In this document: piece by piece, positions 45,297-57,168 of the stretch
Layout of the letters: each line of letters starts with the position of its first letter
How positions within the stretch are numbered: position 1 is the stretch's first letter
DNA from: Mesostigma viride
Lineage: Eukaryota > Streptophyta > Mesostigmatophyceae > Mesostigmatales > Mesostigmataceae
DNA: 64,000 nucleotides
Assembly: GCA_009746045.1 (NCBI GenBank)
Contig: RPFO01000392.1
Location: forward strand, 1 to 64,000
Reading direction: 5' to 3'
The notes under the pieces: model-generated
What the model saw: only the letters and a program-made list of their open reading frames with translations
What the model was told of the DNA's origin: nothing
The model's database searches: none
Translations under genes and position numbers: made by a program

Positions 45297-46484
45297 AGAG
45301 AGAGAGTGGATTAATTAATTAATTAATTATCAACATCACTCCGTTGGGAGTAGACTGATGTAGCACATAGCCCTGAGAAGGGTCATATGGCTTTTAATAC
45401 ATTCTAGGCTACTTCATGCAAGGGTGGGAATGTAAGCTACCCCTGCTCTAGGTGCACCAGGGCACCTGCACCCTCATGGTCTATCACGCTATGCCCGGGT
45501 AAGGGGGGAGCATGCCTGTGAGGGAGGAAGATCATCATGGCTATGCAAGAGCTAGGACATGGCTTCTCGACAGAGAGCATCGGCTCTCTGCATGGCATAG
45601 CATAGTGGCTAAATTCTTAATGCAACATCCATGGGGGTCCCATTATAGGCATGGCTTGGCTAAATTCTGAAGCCAACATCCATGGGGGCCATTATGGGCG
45701 CACATGCGCGTGGGCCACATGCTAGGCTAAGCCTTACTAATCTGCACTACTGGTATATATATTCCTAGTCTGAGGTGGCAGGAGGGGGCTGCCAGGGCTT
45801 GTGGTCAACGTGGATGACCGCCCCCCTCCAGTATACCGGCTTCCCCCTTGCGCTCTGCCGGAGCTGAAGGTAGGTCGGCCATAGCTCGCGTCGCCGCTGT
45901 TGCTGGGCCAGGGTCAAGTCGTCGTCCAGCGTGAAGCGAGTCTCCGAGAGCTTCTTGCGGCATTTAAGGAACGCCAGCTTGTCCGCCATGTACTTAAAGG
46001 TGAGGAGAGCTAAGTGGACGCGGTTCTCAAACTGGGCTGGGACCACTAGCTCGTCCAGCAACATCTCGATGTAGTTCGTGACAGGTTTCCCTACCCTTTT
46101 GGGAATGCCCTTAATGGGGCCAGGCCAGGTCAGAATGTGTCGCCCTGGCTGGCCAAGCCGCTGGGGGCCGGCCAGACCAAGGGCGGTGTCGACCTGGCTG
46201 GTGCGAGCAAGGTGTCCTACAAATGCTATCCTACGCTGCCTAATCTGGTCCGAAATACGAGGCATACCTGATGACGGACGCTCGGAAAACCCTACGTTAA
46301 GGACCTGTCGGAGCATCCTGTAAACCGTGCCGTTGAGCGCTAGCTGCCAGTTTGGGTGTGATTGTCCACGCCTCAGCGCCATACGTGAGCACCGTGAGGA
46401 CGAGCGTTCCATCTGCCTCCATATTACAGACAAACCAGGGAGGCTGCCCGGGTGTGAGCCCGTCACGTCTAGTACATGTAGCAC
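45297..46484 (-). pseudogene. Chimeric retrocopy: LINE C-terminus fused in frame to ORF1p CTD plus ORF1p 3' UTR
   Basis: One open frame of 239 aa (46484-45765) starts in LINE sequence (LNGTVYRMLRQVLNVGFSERP, RIAFVGHLARTSQVDT, MLLDELVVPAQFENRVH). At about 46010 it passes directly into ORF1p sequence (LLTFKYMADKLAFLK, LTLAQQQRRRELWPTYLQLR). The ORF1p 3' noncoding repeat (45330-45765) and an (AATT)n tail follow. The junction lies at a GAGAG-type word, a plausible microhomology for RT template switching. Whether the fused frame is ever translated is unknown. Confidence 0.8.
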
Positions 46485-47592
46485 ATGTCCATGCCGAGTC
46501 TATCACGAAAAGTCCACGCGGGTGGCGGCCCTGCCGCGCGCGGCCTGTGGCACGCCAGGTGAGGACATATCGCCCAGGCTGGGCGGGCGTGGTGCCAGCT
46601 AGTCTATCTTATGTCAAGGAGACAACCAGCGCCTGATGTGTCTACCTGATCTGTGCGGGCCAGATTCACTACCTTATCATCTGCTATACTTCCCTGAGTA
46701 GGCGACCAACGGTCACGCAGCTTGCTTTATTTAGGTGTTAGGATGCTATGCAATCAGGTGACAAATTTATTGATAAAATTTACATCATGCCGACGATTGG
46801 CAACCATTTCAACTGCATGCAGATGTCCAAATCAGCATATTGCCATTGAAACTTGGCCTGTACAAGTGTGATTCTCCTCCCTTTTTCTCTCCTCCACGAT
46901 GCAGCTCTTCTGCTCTGCCCTCCACAAACAAGCTAGGGCTGATGCCCGGTGGTGCAAATGCCCACAACAAAAGCTGCAAGTTTTTTAGATAGCTTAGGGA
47001 CCTGCAGCACCCCCGAAACGGATACTTTATGTACATTCAAAAGCACGTTAAGGTGCACGCAACCGCCACACGGGGGGCGCTTAAAACTGACCAAAATATT
47101 CATCACAAACAAACAATGCACCACACCACACCAAAGCAAAGAAGAAAAGTAAAAGAATAATAATCATTTGGGGGGGGGGAGCACGGAGCTTGTTAAAATG
47201 GTGCTCATGGGCATTCCCGTATGCTCCCAACGGAGCTATGATTTTAATTAATTAATTAATTAATGGGCATTCCCGTGGCAACCAACTTCCCAGTCAGCAC
47301 ATGGCCCTTGTACACCACTGGGGGGCCGATGAATCGAACTACTATTACTTGTTCGAGATGTATGGCACTAGGCTGTGCATGAGCCGCCCATCCACGTGAC
47401 AAAGCCCCCTTCCATCTGGGCATTCAAACCATGTTGTTCCACTCCCCTCATTCCAGTCCCCATTAAAGAATTGTGGAATGTCCTCGAACCAATGAGAGAC
47501 GCCACAATGTTCAAAAGAATGTGTCCGCCACCACGATCGCTGCCCGTCACCGGCGATGGCGAAAATAAAAGGCACCATGACGTGCCCACACG
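46485..47592. other. No gene recognised; one retroelement tail
   Basis: Short ORFs only. 47218-47262 carries GCTCCCAACGGAGC and an (AATT)n tail in plus orientation, i.e. the 3' end of a very short retroelement insertion. 46619-46632 repeats GAGACAACCAGCGC. Confidence 0.5.
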
Positions 47593-48838
47593 TCATGGCA
47601 CGTCAAGGCGCATTAAATAAATCAAAGGATTTCCTGCGGCAAGTGTCCCTGTCCTTGAGAGGCTAACCTTGTGCATCAGGCGGTGTGCCTCAGAAGTGAA
47701 TGGAAAGCACTGAACGCACAGCTTTTTGTAGAGGGTGTCAGGCGGGACGTGGGACATCGCCCGCGGAATGCCCGTTTGGAAAAAAAGTGAGGTCGAATTT
47801 GAATTAAGAGCCACTCTTTCTCCAGAAAGTGCTTGCCTCGGCAGCGCGGCCAAACACCTGCCTGGCTTTGCTTTTCCTATTTACAGAGCAGTCCAGGTGC
47901 GGGGCTGGCAACACCTTGGCGTTTTCGGGATCGCCATATAGGGTTGGCACGGGCAGTTTGCAATGGATACTCTCAGATTTCAGAGGCTCCAGGGGTTCCA
48001 CAGGGCGCAGAAACGCGGACGGGATCATGCCATCGGACGCGGAATATCGGCGCCCGACCATGTCATCGTTGGAGCTGGGTCTGCGCAGGTGCTGCCCTTC
48101 GATGCTCACCAGGTGACCAGGCCTTGCATTTGACAGGCCATTGGCGCCAAGCGCCTGGTCCTGCACGTGGAAACAAAAGGTCGAAAAGCGTAGCAGAAAA
48201 TGACGCTATTGTGAGATGCGAGCACAAAATAAAATATAGACGAAAGCTTGTCATAGCAATGCTGGACGTGAAGTGGTCTAAAGCGAAGTTGTCGCTATGA
48301 AGTGGTTTAAATCGACGGCGATTACCCTCGCAACTTGTGAGCACGTTGGCCGGGATAGGGAAGCCAGGCTGGCGGAGGGGTCGTTTTGTCGTAGTTGCTC
48401 ATCGTTGGATAGCCGGAAATTCAAAATCGCGTCACGGCATTCGCCGTTCTGGGAGTGATCCGAACGCATCCGGGACGGCTCTGGTAGAAAGCAACATTGA
48501 TTCCTAGGTAATTTTCGTGCCTCGCGTACGCTATCGAGGCTACGCCTTCCCTCGGGCACCCTAGCGCGAGTAGCATACACGGTGCTCGTGCTGCATGAGC
48601 AGGAAGATGTAGCAAACAGTTCTGGCATACCCAACTGCCCTGGACTAGCCCCCGCATTCAGCCTCTTTTCCAGGCTACTTAATTTCTCCAGTATACCACG
48701 CAGTAGCTGCGGCACCTCAACCTCGTCGCCCTTTGAGATGTGAGCTGATATTAGAGAGCACACTTTACAAGGAGGAGGAGAAATCGAAGTCATTCCAGCA
48801 ACTTCACGGGAACATCTCATCATATTTTCGTCCCTCAT
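47593..48838 (-). CDS. Putative three-exon gene, function unknown
   Basis: Exons 48838-48326, 48160-47858 and 47709-47593 on minus join in phase 0 at both introns (donors GTAATC and GTGTTT, acceptors GTGCAG and GTTCAG; introns 165 and 148 bp, similar to the DUF6930-like gene) to give 310 aa. The start is an ATG. The N-terminal third has CKVC and a short leucine-patterned helix (VPQLLRGILEKLSSLEKRLN). The middle is S/R-rich without a fold I recognise, and the last exon has CFPFTSEAHRLMH. No family can be named. The intron model rests on phase and splice-site agreement only; it could also be a degenerate transposon gene. Confidence 0.4.
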
Positions 48839-49879
48839 TCACGGCTTTCGCAACCGTTTTCCATTTCTTCTTTTAGAAAGCGAGAGAATGAGGATCCAGC
48901 GACGCAATTGCGGCAAATCAGAACTGGAATTGTAGGCGATGTTCAATGGAAATGAACAACGCGTGGTGACCAGGCGACGGTTGGTCCTCACCTTCATTCA
49001 GCATGAGAAGAATCTTATAACCTTTCAGCAGCAGACTCAGAGGGCAAACTCGTCGGCAGGGGATTGCGTCAGTTGAGAAGAGAAATTGTCAGGCCGATGA
49101 GCCTGTAATTTTCCCGCCAGGTCGCGGCCGCGACCGGTTCCTGAATCCTGATCCTGATCCTGACGACTTCCACCTCCGCACATTGGGTAAACAAAAGGAC
49201 TATTGGTTGAAAGGTTTCCAGGAATACAAAATTGTAATATGGTTGGTTACAACTCAAAATGTGGGAGGTGTATCGTTTCGAGTTCTTTTTTTTTTTCCGG
49301 CGGTGAAATTGACTGGTGACTGGGGAAAGTCAAAAAATCCACTGCACTTTTTGCAGCTGTGCCGTCCAGGAAGAGGACCCTTGGAATGATGTCCACACTC
49401 TGGCACAGATGCAGCAGCAAAGCTATCGGGTATCTATCCCGCTGTTGAAACGGCATCTTACGTTGAACCCGCCCCTGACAAGACCTGCTGATATGACGAC
49501 ATGGTAAACCTTCAGGGTCATAAAATGCTGCTCCTACAGTACAGTACCTTACGACGTCTGGCTACAGTTAGACCACTGCTGACTGTACGACTGCGATGAC
49601 AAATCCGTCTCAGTTGTCACTTGTCAGTTGTCAGCAACCAGACCACTACTGAAATGCTCCCACTACTGAACAGTTGTTCCATATCTGTGACATGACGTGG
49701 CACCACAATAGTAGCTTTAACTAAACATTTCGGAGATTGTGCCGCTCAGGATATGTTGGATTGTCGGACTGTCACTGCAATGACTGCATCCGGCGACGGG
49801 CGTACACGTGCGGCATAGCCAGCAATCGCTTTCAGTCGACGGCATTCAGTCGAGGGCATTCATCACTATCTACAAGCAT
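48839..49879. other. No gene recognised
   Basis: Upstream of the putative orphan gene; short ORFs only. About 49540-49740 is rich in CAGTTGT/CCACTACTGA words, a weak local repetition. Confidence 0.45.
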
Positions 49880-51530
49880 CCCCCCCAAAAGAAGCCGCAA
49901 AGCCGACCGTAACTCTAGTAGTCGAGTTTCGATCCGTCCGCCGACAGATGGCAACTCGATTCAAGTCAACTGAAGCTTATGAAGGGGGCTGAAAAAAGGA
50001 AAAAGTCGGGAGACAAATAACGACACGCTGTGTGGGCCTGAAACACCGCAGTCCGTCCGCCCTTCCGGCCAGTTCCGGCCCACCCACCCGGAGGCCGGCC
50101 ATTCGCTACCTCCGACGGAGTGAGACGCCCCGCCCCCGCCCAGGCGAGGTCGCAACCCCGCTCCCCCCTCAGCGAGCCGATGGTCTTTACATGTATTGAG
50201 GTCGCAATGAGGCCCCCCGCCCTCCTCCGGTCAGTGAGACGCCAGAGTCTGCGGGATCCCCCGTCCCTCGCGCCCCCCCACCGCCCAGGCACCCGGAGGT
50301 CCCCCCCCCCCCCGGCCCTCAGCCATGATGCGCCCCCCCGCCGACCGGAAAAGTAGAAGATCCGCCACAGGATGCCTCCCCGCCTGAGTGAGACGGCGAG
50401 GTCGCAAGCCCCCCCCGCCCTCCTCAGCGAGACACCAGAGTCTGCGGGATTCCCCGCCCCCCCCTCCGCCTCCCCACCCACGTACCCGGAGGGTCCCCCC
50501 CCCCTCCGTCCCCCCTCAACCGCCCATGATGCGCCCCCCCGTCCCCCCGCGAAAAGGCGTAGCGCGAAGGACAGGCGTCGACCATGAGGACCCCTGAAAA
50601 AGACCGGAAAAGTACGAAGATCCGCCACAGGATGCCTCCCCGCCTGAGTGAGACGGCGAGGTCGCAAGGCTCCCGCGCCCCCCCACCCGCCACCCGGAGG
50701 TTCCCCCCCCCCCCCCCCCCGGCCCCCGCACAGTGAGACGGCCCGCCCCGGCCGGGCGAGGTCGCAGGGCCCCCCGCCCTCCTCAGCGAGACGCCATAGT
50801 CTGCGGGATCCCCCCGCTCCCCCGGCCCCCGCGCCCCCCACCCACCCGGAGTTCCCCCCCCCCCCCCCCCGTCCCCCCCATCCCCCCCCCGCCCCCCCCG
50901 CCCCCCCGCGAAAAGGCGAAAAACGTCGCAAGCTCGCTCGAGTCGCTAACGTCAAAAATAATGTCACGAGAAAGCCATTAAAGATGCGAGCGAGTGAACG
51001 CGGCGCGAAGGACAGGCGTCGAGGACGAGGACCCCTGAAAAAGACCGGAAAAGTACGGAGATCCGCCACATATATATAGCCTTGCCGAATGCTATTGGAG
51101 ACCAACTAAAGCCGAACGCGAAGGATTCAACTAAAATGAAGTACGGTGAAAAGACGAAAGCCGTCAAGCCGACCGTCACTCTAGCAGGCGACCCAGTTTT
51201 GTCGTTCCGACAGGTGGCAAGTCGTAAAAGTAAGACCGACTACCCGCCAGTCAAGCTCGATCGAGTCGCCAAACGTCAAAATGTCGCGAGACGACTTTAA
51301 AGTCGTTAAAGATTTCAGCGAGTGAACGCCAATAGTATCCCACTGAACAAACGCGCTCCGTCCGCCACCCAAAATACGGCGTCTCCGGTCCAACCACGCA
51401 CGGAAGGCCCTGTACGATCTCCAAATTGGCAAATTCCGTCGACTTGCACCCAACGGGAAAAGGCGAAAAGGACACCCGTCGATCACGAGGACCCCTGAAA
51501 ACAAGTACGGAAAGTTATGGCGTACGGGCC
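49880..51530. repeat. Complex C-rich repeat block (nested ~100-300-bp repeats with poly-C runs)
   Basis: GTGAGACG(C/G)C...GGCGAGGTCGCA recurs at about 50127, 50390, 50648 and 50731. CAGCGAGAC(A/G)CCA(G/T)AGTCTGCGGGAT recurs at about 50235, 50435 and 50785. GAGGACCCCTGAAAAAGACC with GGATGCC recurs at 50585, 51030 and, diverged, 51485. AAGCCGACCGT(A/C)ACTCTAG links 49905 to 51170. Long C homopolymers separate the units. Large minus-strand GGGG-coded frames (49966-51105) are composition artefacts. Confidence 0.8.
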
Positions 51531-51867
51531 ACAGGATGCCCGAATTTTTCGAATTAATTAAACACGTGCTCCCGTTGGGGAGTCACGGAGCACCGATGTG
51601 CTTTTTATCCCTGTCGGTGTGTGCACTATAGGAGAAAGGGCAGAGACCCCCAGTCTCCTTCATGCCAAGGCATGCCACAACTGCATTCGGGCGCGCTAGC
51701 TAAAGGACACGCTAACGATCCGGCAAACTGTGGGTGCAATAAGACCCATGTAAGTGTGGCATGACAAGTAGCGTGGGCAAGTAATCTCAACATAGCCAGG
51801 GCGTAGCATGGTTGTACTAGGACTAGGCTAAGGCTAGGCTGGTTGTGTACCGTGCGTTGGCGGCACG
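51531..51867. other. Retroelement 3' end motif, otherwise empty
   Basis: 51553-51597 contains AATTAATTAAACACGTGCTCCCGTTGGGGAGTCACGGAGCA in two overlapping parts: a tail and a hairpin, as at 13650-13690. The rest shows no gene. 51860-51867 is the left target duplication of the hAT-like element. Confidence 0.6.
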
Positions 51868-53479
51868 CAGAGTGCAATCGTACGTTATACGCGTTATACG
51901 GTCACGGTGGAGTATAATGTATAATACGGTATAATACGGTATAATACGGTATTATACGTTTTCGTACGGACACACTCAGAATACTCTGATTTTACACATT
52001 TTAAGACACCCACCATCAATCCACATGTTTTTAACACTGTTTTGGACATAATCCAAGGTTGCCCTACCCTCGGCTATACTCTATACGGTGGATATTGTGG
52101 ACACGATCGATATATTGCATGTAATACTGAGAATGTAAACGTGCGCATGCATAATTGTGTGCATGTGTATAACTGTATATATGTGGCTTTATATTGGTTA
52201 TGTTTACTTGGGTGCCTTCACTTTGATGCAAGTAATTATATATGGTAAAAAGGCCAGCAATAACTAGGGGACCGTGCAGTGGGCCAGCAAGGGGCCAACA
52301 TGTTAAACATGGCTAAACAGGTGGGGATGTGATAATAAGTAACTCACATATTCTCACCTTCCATACAACAACCTTGTTTTCCAGCAGGCTGAAGAGCATG
52401 ACAGGCGTCTATGAGCTCGCCAGCTCCTTGCAACGGTGATGCCGCTCCCAGGCAGCTAGGGTCCTTGACTACGCAATATAGAATGTCTACCGTGTGAAAA
52501 CCTCCATACAGGAAGCGTAGCAAAGCCAGATAACTGCCCGATCAATTCTGGGTAGCTTTAGGAAGCATGGCATACGCAGCGTAAGGAAAACCATTGAAAG
52601 CTGCGGAAAATCTGATAGCACAACTGCAACAAGTGGAGAACAAAATAGCAAGAAAAACCCAGAAACGGCGCAAAAAGTTTCATGCCAGGTTCATTAAGAG
52701 CGCAAACAGACTGGGCGGTGACATGCGGCAAATCAACGTACCACGGCCGGCATTATTTCCTACCCAGGCGCGCAAGAAAAGCCAGCCAGCCATGGATGGA
52801 TTAACCGCGGATCGCGCAGGCCTGAACGAAATCATTTTAGAAATGACAGGAAATGGCCGCAGATCGAAGATGCTTAGGTTATTTTCATGGTGTCCGTTAC
52901 TAAACGGCTCTTGCTGCATCAAAATAACCCACGAATATCGAGTTCTACCGTCGCAGGCACACATGCTAGATTATTCATCGCGGCCAAATTGTTGGATGAG
53001 ACCCCCGTGCAAATCTGTACCAACAAAGGCAGCGAATTTGCAAATAGTGCAGATCTTGCTATGAAACATCATAATAGAACATCACTTTTAACCATCGGCT
53101 TAATTTTTTCGCCTGTCGCCCGCCGGATTAGCCATATTTTAACGGAACGCACGTCGCCATGGCCACCTCCGCACGGTGCGCGCACTGTGCACCACAATGT
53201 CAAAATAAGATCGCGTCGAATTGTGAAAGTTCAGACGGGTCAGTACTTATAGTAGAGATACGAAATCTGTGGCTTCAAATCGTTGCCCTGTCGTTCTGGC
53301 ATCCTAGCCGCGCAAAACGTAAAAAAAACGCGGAAAACACGGCATCATACGGTATAATACGGTATTATACGTCATTATACGCTAAAACGTATTATAACGT
53401 ATGAATCATACGCTCAAAGCCAGCGTATTACGTATTATACCGTATTATACCGTATTATACGGCGTATGATTGCACTCTG
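51868..53479. mobile_element. hAT-like non-autonomous DNA transposon
   Basis: The ends are CAGAGTGCAATC (left) and GATTGCACTCTG (right), a 12-bp perfect inverted repeat beginning CAGAG as in hAT elements. The identical 8-bp sequence GCGGCACG flanks it (51860-51867 and 53480-53487), the hAT target duplication length. Inside each end is an array of TATAATACGG/CCGTATTATA words (51895-51955 and 53345-53462). The 1612-bp element has no frame resembling a hAT transposase; the longest ORF (52594-53064, 156 aa, K/R-rich) is unrecognised. Confidence 0.9.
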
Positions 53480-53818
53480 GCGGCACGTGACTAGGTATGT
53501 TGGCACAGCTAGGCAAACATTCTAAGCATGGCTGCCTTAGCGGCAGTGACTCCAATGGTTACAAGCTAGGGCTATTGCTATTCTCAGCCCGCTGGGGGCT
53601 TGTGGTTGATCATCAGGTCCCCGCCCCTCCAGGCTCAAGTATACACCTTGGGCTTCTGGGGGTCCTGCTTATGGCGGAGGTATTCCGGACGTCGACGGGT
53701 TATTTTCCACCTTGATTTCATGCAGGCGTCGACAGACCCAACTATTTCGACATGCCATGCCACCCATCAGGATACTGGAGCTCGTGTTTTATTATGGGCC
53801 GTACGCCTCCCTTCTTAA

Positions 53819-55507
53819 CCCCTAAATGGTCTTGCTGCCGATTTTCCGCCAAAAATCGAGTTCCAGCCGATGCATCGGCCCCTTCTCGGGGGACCAGATG
53901 CCGCGAAATCTATTGAGAATTAGGAAAAGTTTAGCTGAGAAGATCGAAAGTTTATAAAATTCTTCACAGCATGGTACTAGGGTTTGCATACTTTTGACAA
54001 AGTTATAGAGGTGTTCTGGCCGGTCAAAGTACAAGGGGTCAGGGTACTTTTTCACGTACAACGTGCATTCCGGAAAACGACGACCTGGCCATGGCGGCTT
54101 GCGCCCACGCATGGCATTTACGTTTGCGTTCGAATTTTCTGGCCAAACTTAGGATATTGATTTTAAACGTCCTAAAGATTATACAGGCCAATTTTTGGTT
54201 CGCGGGAATGCCATTTGATAGGTGTCGGCAGCGTTCTTGCTGGAAAAAACTGCGATCAGGCCGGACGATAGAAACGTTGACAGCAATACCTTTCCGGCGT
54301 ATTTCAAAGTATATATTGGTTTCTTTGTACTTTTTATGATACATAGTAGTCGTAAACGTGCAAGGGTGGCCAGAAATCGCCGAATCCAGCGACCATGCTG
54401 CACAACTTTGGTGTGCCGAAATGCGCCATTTTGCGGCCACCGCCTGGGCCAAGGTAACGCCATCCATGCCTGGTAAAGCTTAAGCATCGTTTTCCTATCG
54501 ATGTTTGACGTTTATATATACGTTCTAGCTTGTGTAGCACATTCTTTTTGCACTATTCATGCTCTTTCTTGACCCTGGCCTGGCCCCTTTCTAAAACACC
54601 CTTCTTAGATGCTTCCCTCAGTCAGTTGACCTGCCACAGGGTGATGGTGATAAGTTTTAGAGGCTGTATGGGTTTGAATACCTCCATATATGTTTGTTAT
54701 ACATTTCCCATACACATATTGCATGAGTGTGAGGCAGTTGGCTGGTCTCTGTGGCATCATCAAGCACGTAACTGGTGAGTAAAAGCTTCCCATTGACAGC
54801 ATGTGCCACCAGGTGTGCTGGCCATCACCTGGCAAGCTATAGCAGCTTAGGCCTAGTTTATCCTTGCTAGGGCAGGCTGAAATAGGCTCAACACCACTAG
54901 TTTGTTGGTGGCTGCCTCCTAGAATGCATGCCTTGCGTAGGGTGTCCGTACCACGTTACCTACGTGCATGGACAAGGTGGCACCTGCACATAGGTGCCAT
55001 GTAAGGGCAGTGTGATGATGCAGTTATGTTTCCCCATCATTGTGGAAGGGAAATGTATTGTTTGGCATGGTTGGTGGCCATATTAGGAGGTAGTATGCCC
55101 ACTCCTACTCCCTTGGTTGCTTTTTACCAACGGTACCCCTATGGGCTGTACTGGGTGTAACTGCTGGTATACCCACCCAAATGATGACCCCAATGGCTCA
55201 AACTGTTCAGCAACTAATTGTTTATCATCCCTGAAGTGGTAGGTGCCTAGGTCTTATAACATAATTCAAAATGCACATTCTACCAAAAATGAAAACGCGC
55301 GTCTTGACCCCCCTGACTTTGACGGCAGTTAAACATGGCCTACCCTGCATATATGTGAGGTTGTGATATACCAACCCGAAGGGCAACTCATGAACATGCT
55401 TGGCCCCCAAGGACAGCCATTGGATATGGGTAGGTTGGATGGCATCTGGTTTGCAAAATTGTGAAGATCCAGCCGATTTATCGGCAGGATCTCAGACCAT
55501 TTAGGGG
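53819..55507. mobile_element. TTAA-flanked, piggyBac-like non-autonomous transposon
   Basis: TTAA stands on both sides (53815-53818 and 55508-55511). The ends are a perfect 13-bp inverted repeat CCCCTAAATGGTC, in keeping with the CCC start of piggyBac termini. Sub-terminal CAGCCGAT(G/T)...TCGG words also mirror each other. Region 54000-54480 is a coding relic (AFLLEKTAIR, FPAYF, GFFVLF, CGHRLGQG) shared in inverted orientation with 58480-58920 of the second TTAA element. No transposase frame. Confidence 0.85.
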
Positions 55508-55514
55508 TTAATTA

Positions 55515-55890
55515 TTTAATTAGACTCGTGCTCCCGTTGGGGATGACGGTCACGGCCGGATCATCGACATGCAAGGGTAGGATGTAAACTACACCTGCTG
55601 CTCTAGGCCGGTGCACCAAGTGCACCTGCACCATGCACCACGATCTCTCACAGCACAGCGGGGGGCCGACATGGGGTGGAAGATCAGCATGGCTATACAG
55701 AATCTAGGGCATGGCTTCTCAGCATGCACAGAGTAGCTCTCTGCGTGGGCACAGCTAAATAAATAAAGCTAGGCCGGCATCATCTGGTGTGTGGCGCGTC
55801 ATCATGGGCACACATGTACATGACTAAATTGAGGTGCATGAGTCAGTATATAGTGCAGCCTGGCCTGTAGTAGGCGTGCATGTACAACAA
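55515..55890 (-). repeat. Copy of the ORF1p-element 3' noncoding repeat
   Basis: CTCGTGCTCCCGTTGGGGAT, then GCAAGGGTAGGATGTAA, CTCTAGGCCGGTGCACCA, AATCTAGGGCATGGCTTCTC and GGCATCATCTGG follow the order of the family at 3209-3623 and 36100-36545. Confidence 0.75.
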
Positions 55891-55943
55891 GGTTGTCGCG
55901 TTTGCGTGCAACTATCTCCGGCATCACTATACGTTCTGGCCAT

Positions 55944-56455
55944 TCAGCGTTTGGGAACCCCAGGTGAGCTATAAAGCTGAAATGCCTGGCCTGGTCCCAT
56001 GCACATGCAGCTGCCACCGATCGTTGGGAGACGTAGGTCACTGCCATGTGTATCCATCCCCCCCCTCGCTGGCGAGGTCCCGGCCCCATCACGAAGACAG
56101 CGATCGTACCAAGACAAGGGCAGCGGTGACCGCATGCAGTCAAGCTGCGGGAGGTGAACTGCGCCGGCGGTGCACACTGGACAAAACCAATCCCCCTCCG
56201 GAATGCTGGTAACCACTGCCGCAAACACCGCATGCATGTGCCAACCACAGTTACACTGATCACACAATAACATGGACTCCGCCTTCGATCGACCCGGTGA
56301 CAAACCTGACACTGGGCGTCCTTGACTCGGCGAGACATGTGCGGTTGGAGGTCGTGGACCAAGTTGGGCAGCGAGCAGGGACTGAGATTGCTGAGGTTGT
56401 CAGTCGTACGGCTCCCGTCGGCGCCCTCCAAAATTGCCACCGCCTGCACCAAGAT
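55944..56455 (-). pseudogene. Degenerate PHD-finger sequence
   Basis: On minus, AQCQVCHRVDR in one frame continues after a shift near 56280 as ESMLLCDQCNCGWHMH, then (after another break around 56225) TSIPEGDWFCPVC. Together they follow the C4HC3 order of a PHD zinc finger, but the Cys expected two residues after the His is out of frame. PHD fingers of this SMLLCDQC...GWH type occur in chromatin proteins and in some algal retrotransposon polyproteins; the flanks do not tell which. Confidence 0.6.
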
Positions 56456-57023
56456 GAAATTAAGTGCGTGCTTAGCTTACCGACTTCCACGCATAGCATC
56501 GCAATCAAACGAATTGCATACTTCACAGCAATTCAGGACTGCATTGCCGTCCTTTGGCAATCATATACCCCGAGCCTGGCTAGGGTCTGTTACGACACGA
56601 ACATTCACAACACAAAAGAATATACCAGCAGTGCCCTCAAGTGGCCCGATATGGTATCTTGTTGAGTCGACTGGCATTGGAACCGTCGGTATATCCGGGG
56701 GTCATGCCACAACCCCCTGACTCTTGAACTGCTTCAGCGCTACAACGTCTCCGTAAGTGTTTCCCATGTGCACCAGTTGTCTATATTGCGCAAGCATTCT
56801 TGGCTACCGTATCCATGGCATGCAGCAGTGACCGAGCGACCCGCCATCGCTATAATGTATCCTCGCTGTGTGCGGATTGATTAATTAATTAATTAAGTAG
56901 CTTCCATCATCATTCCGTCATCATTCCGTCATCGCGACTAGGAGAAGTGCACCACCCTTATGCTGGCATCTGCCACCCCTATAGTGACCCTATAGTGACC
57001 GCGGCCTAGGATGGGTCTCACCC
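56456..57023. other. No gene recognised
   Basis: Short ORFs only. A TTAATTAATTAATTAA stretch at 56879-56895, the phrase CATCATTCCGT repeated, and CCCTATAGTGA repeated at about 56978-57000. Confidence 0.5.
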
Positions 57024-57052
57024 TAAGCCCTAAACCCTAAAACCCTAAACCA
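57024..57052 (+). repeat. Interstitial telomere-like (CCCTAAA)n repeat
   Basis: Four units CCCTAAG, CCCTAAA, CCCTAAAA and CCCTAAA in a row match the C-strand of the TTTAGGG telomere repeat of plants and many green algae. It lies about 120 bp before the hairpin array bordering the virus-like genes. Confidence 0.75.
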
Positions 57053-57168
57053 CTTGCAAAAACAGAAGTGCCCCCCTGCCACCACTGCTCACCAGGTTGT
57101 TACATTTAGGCTGGCATCTGTCACCACCCCGGCAGTTGTGATGGTGTGTTTGGGGTGTGACAAGGATG

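Noticed and set aside
49966-51105. 379-codon glycine-rich minus ORF
   Set aside because: Encoded by poly-C repeat block; low complexity with no domain.
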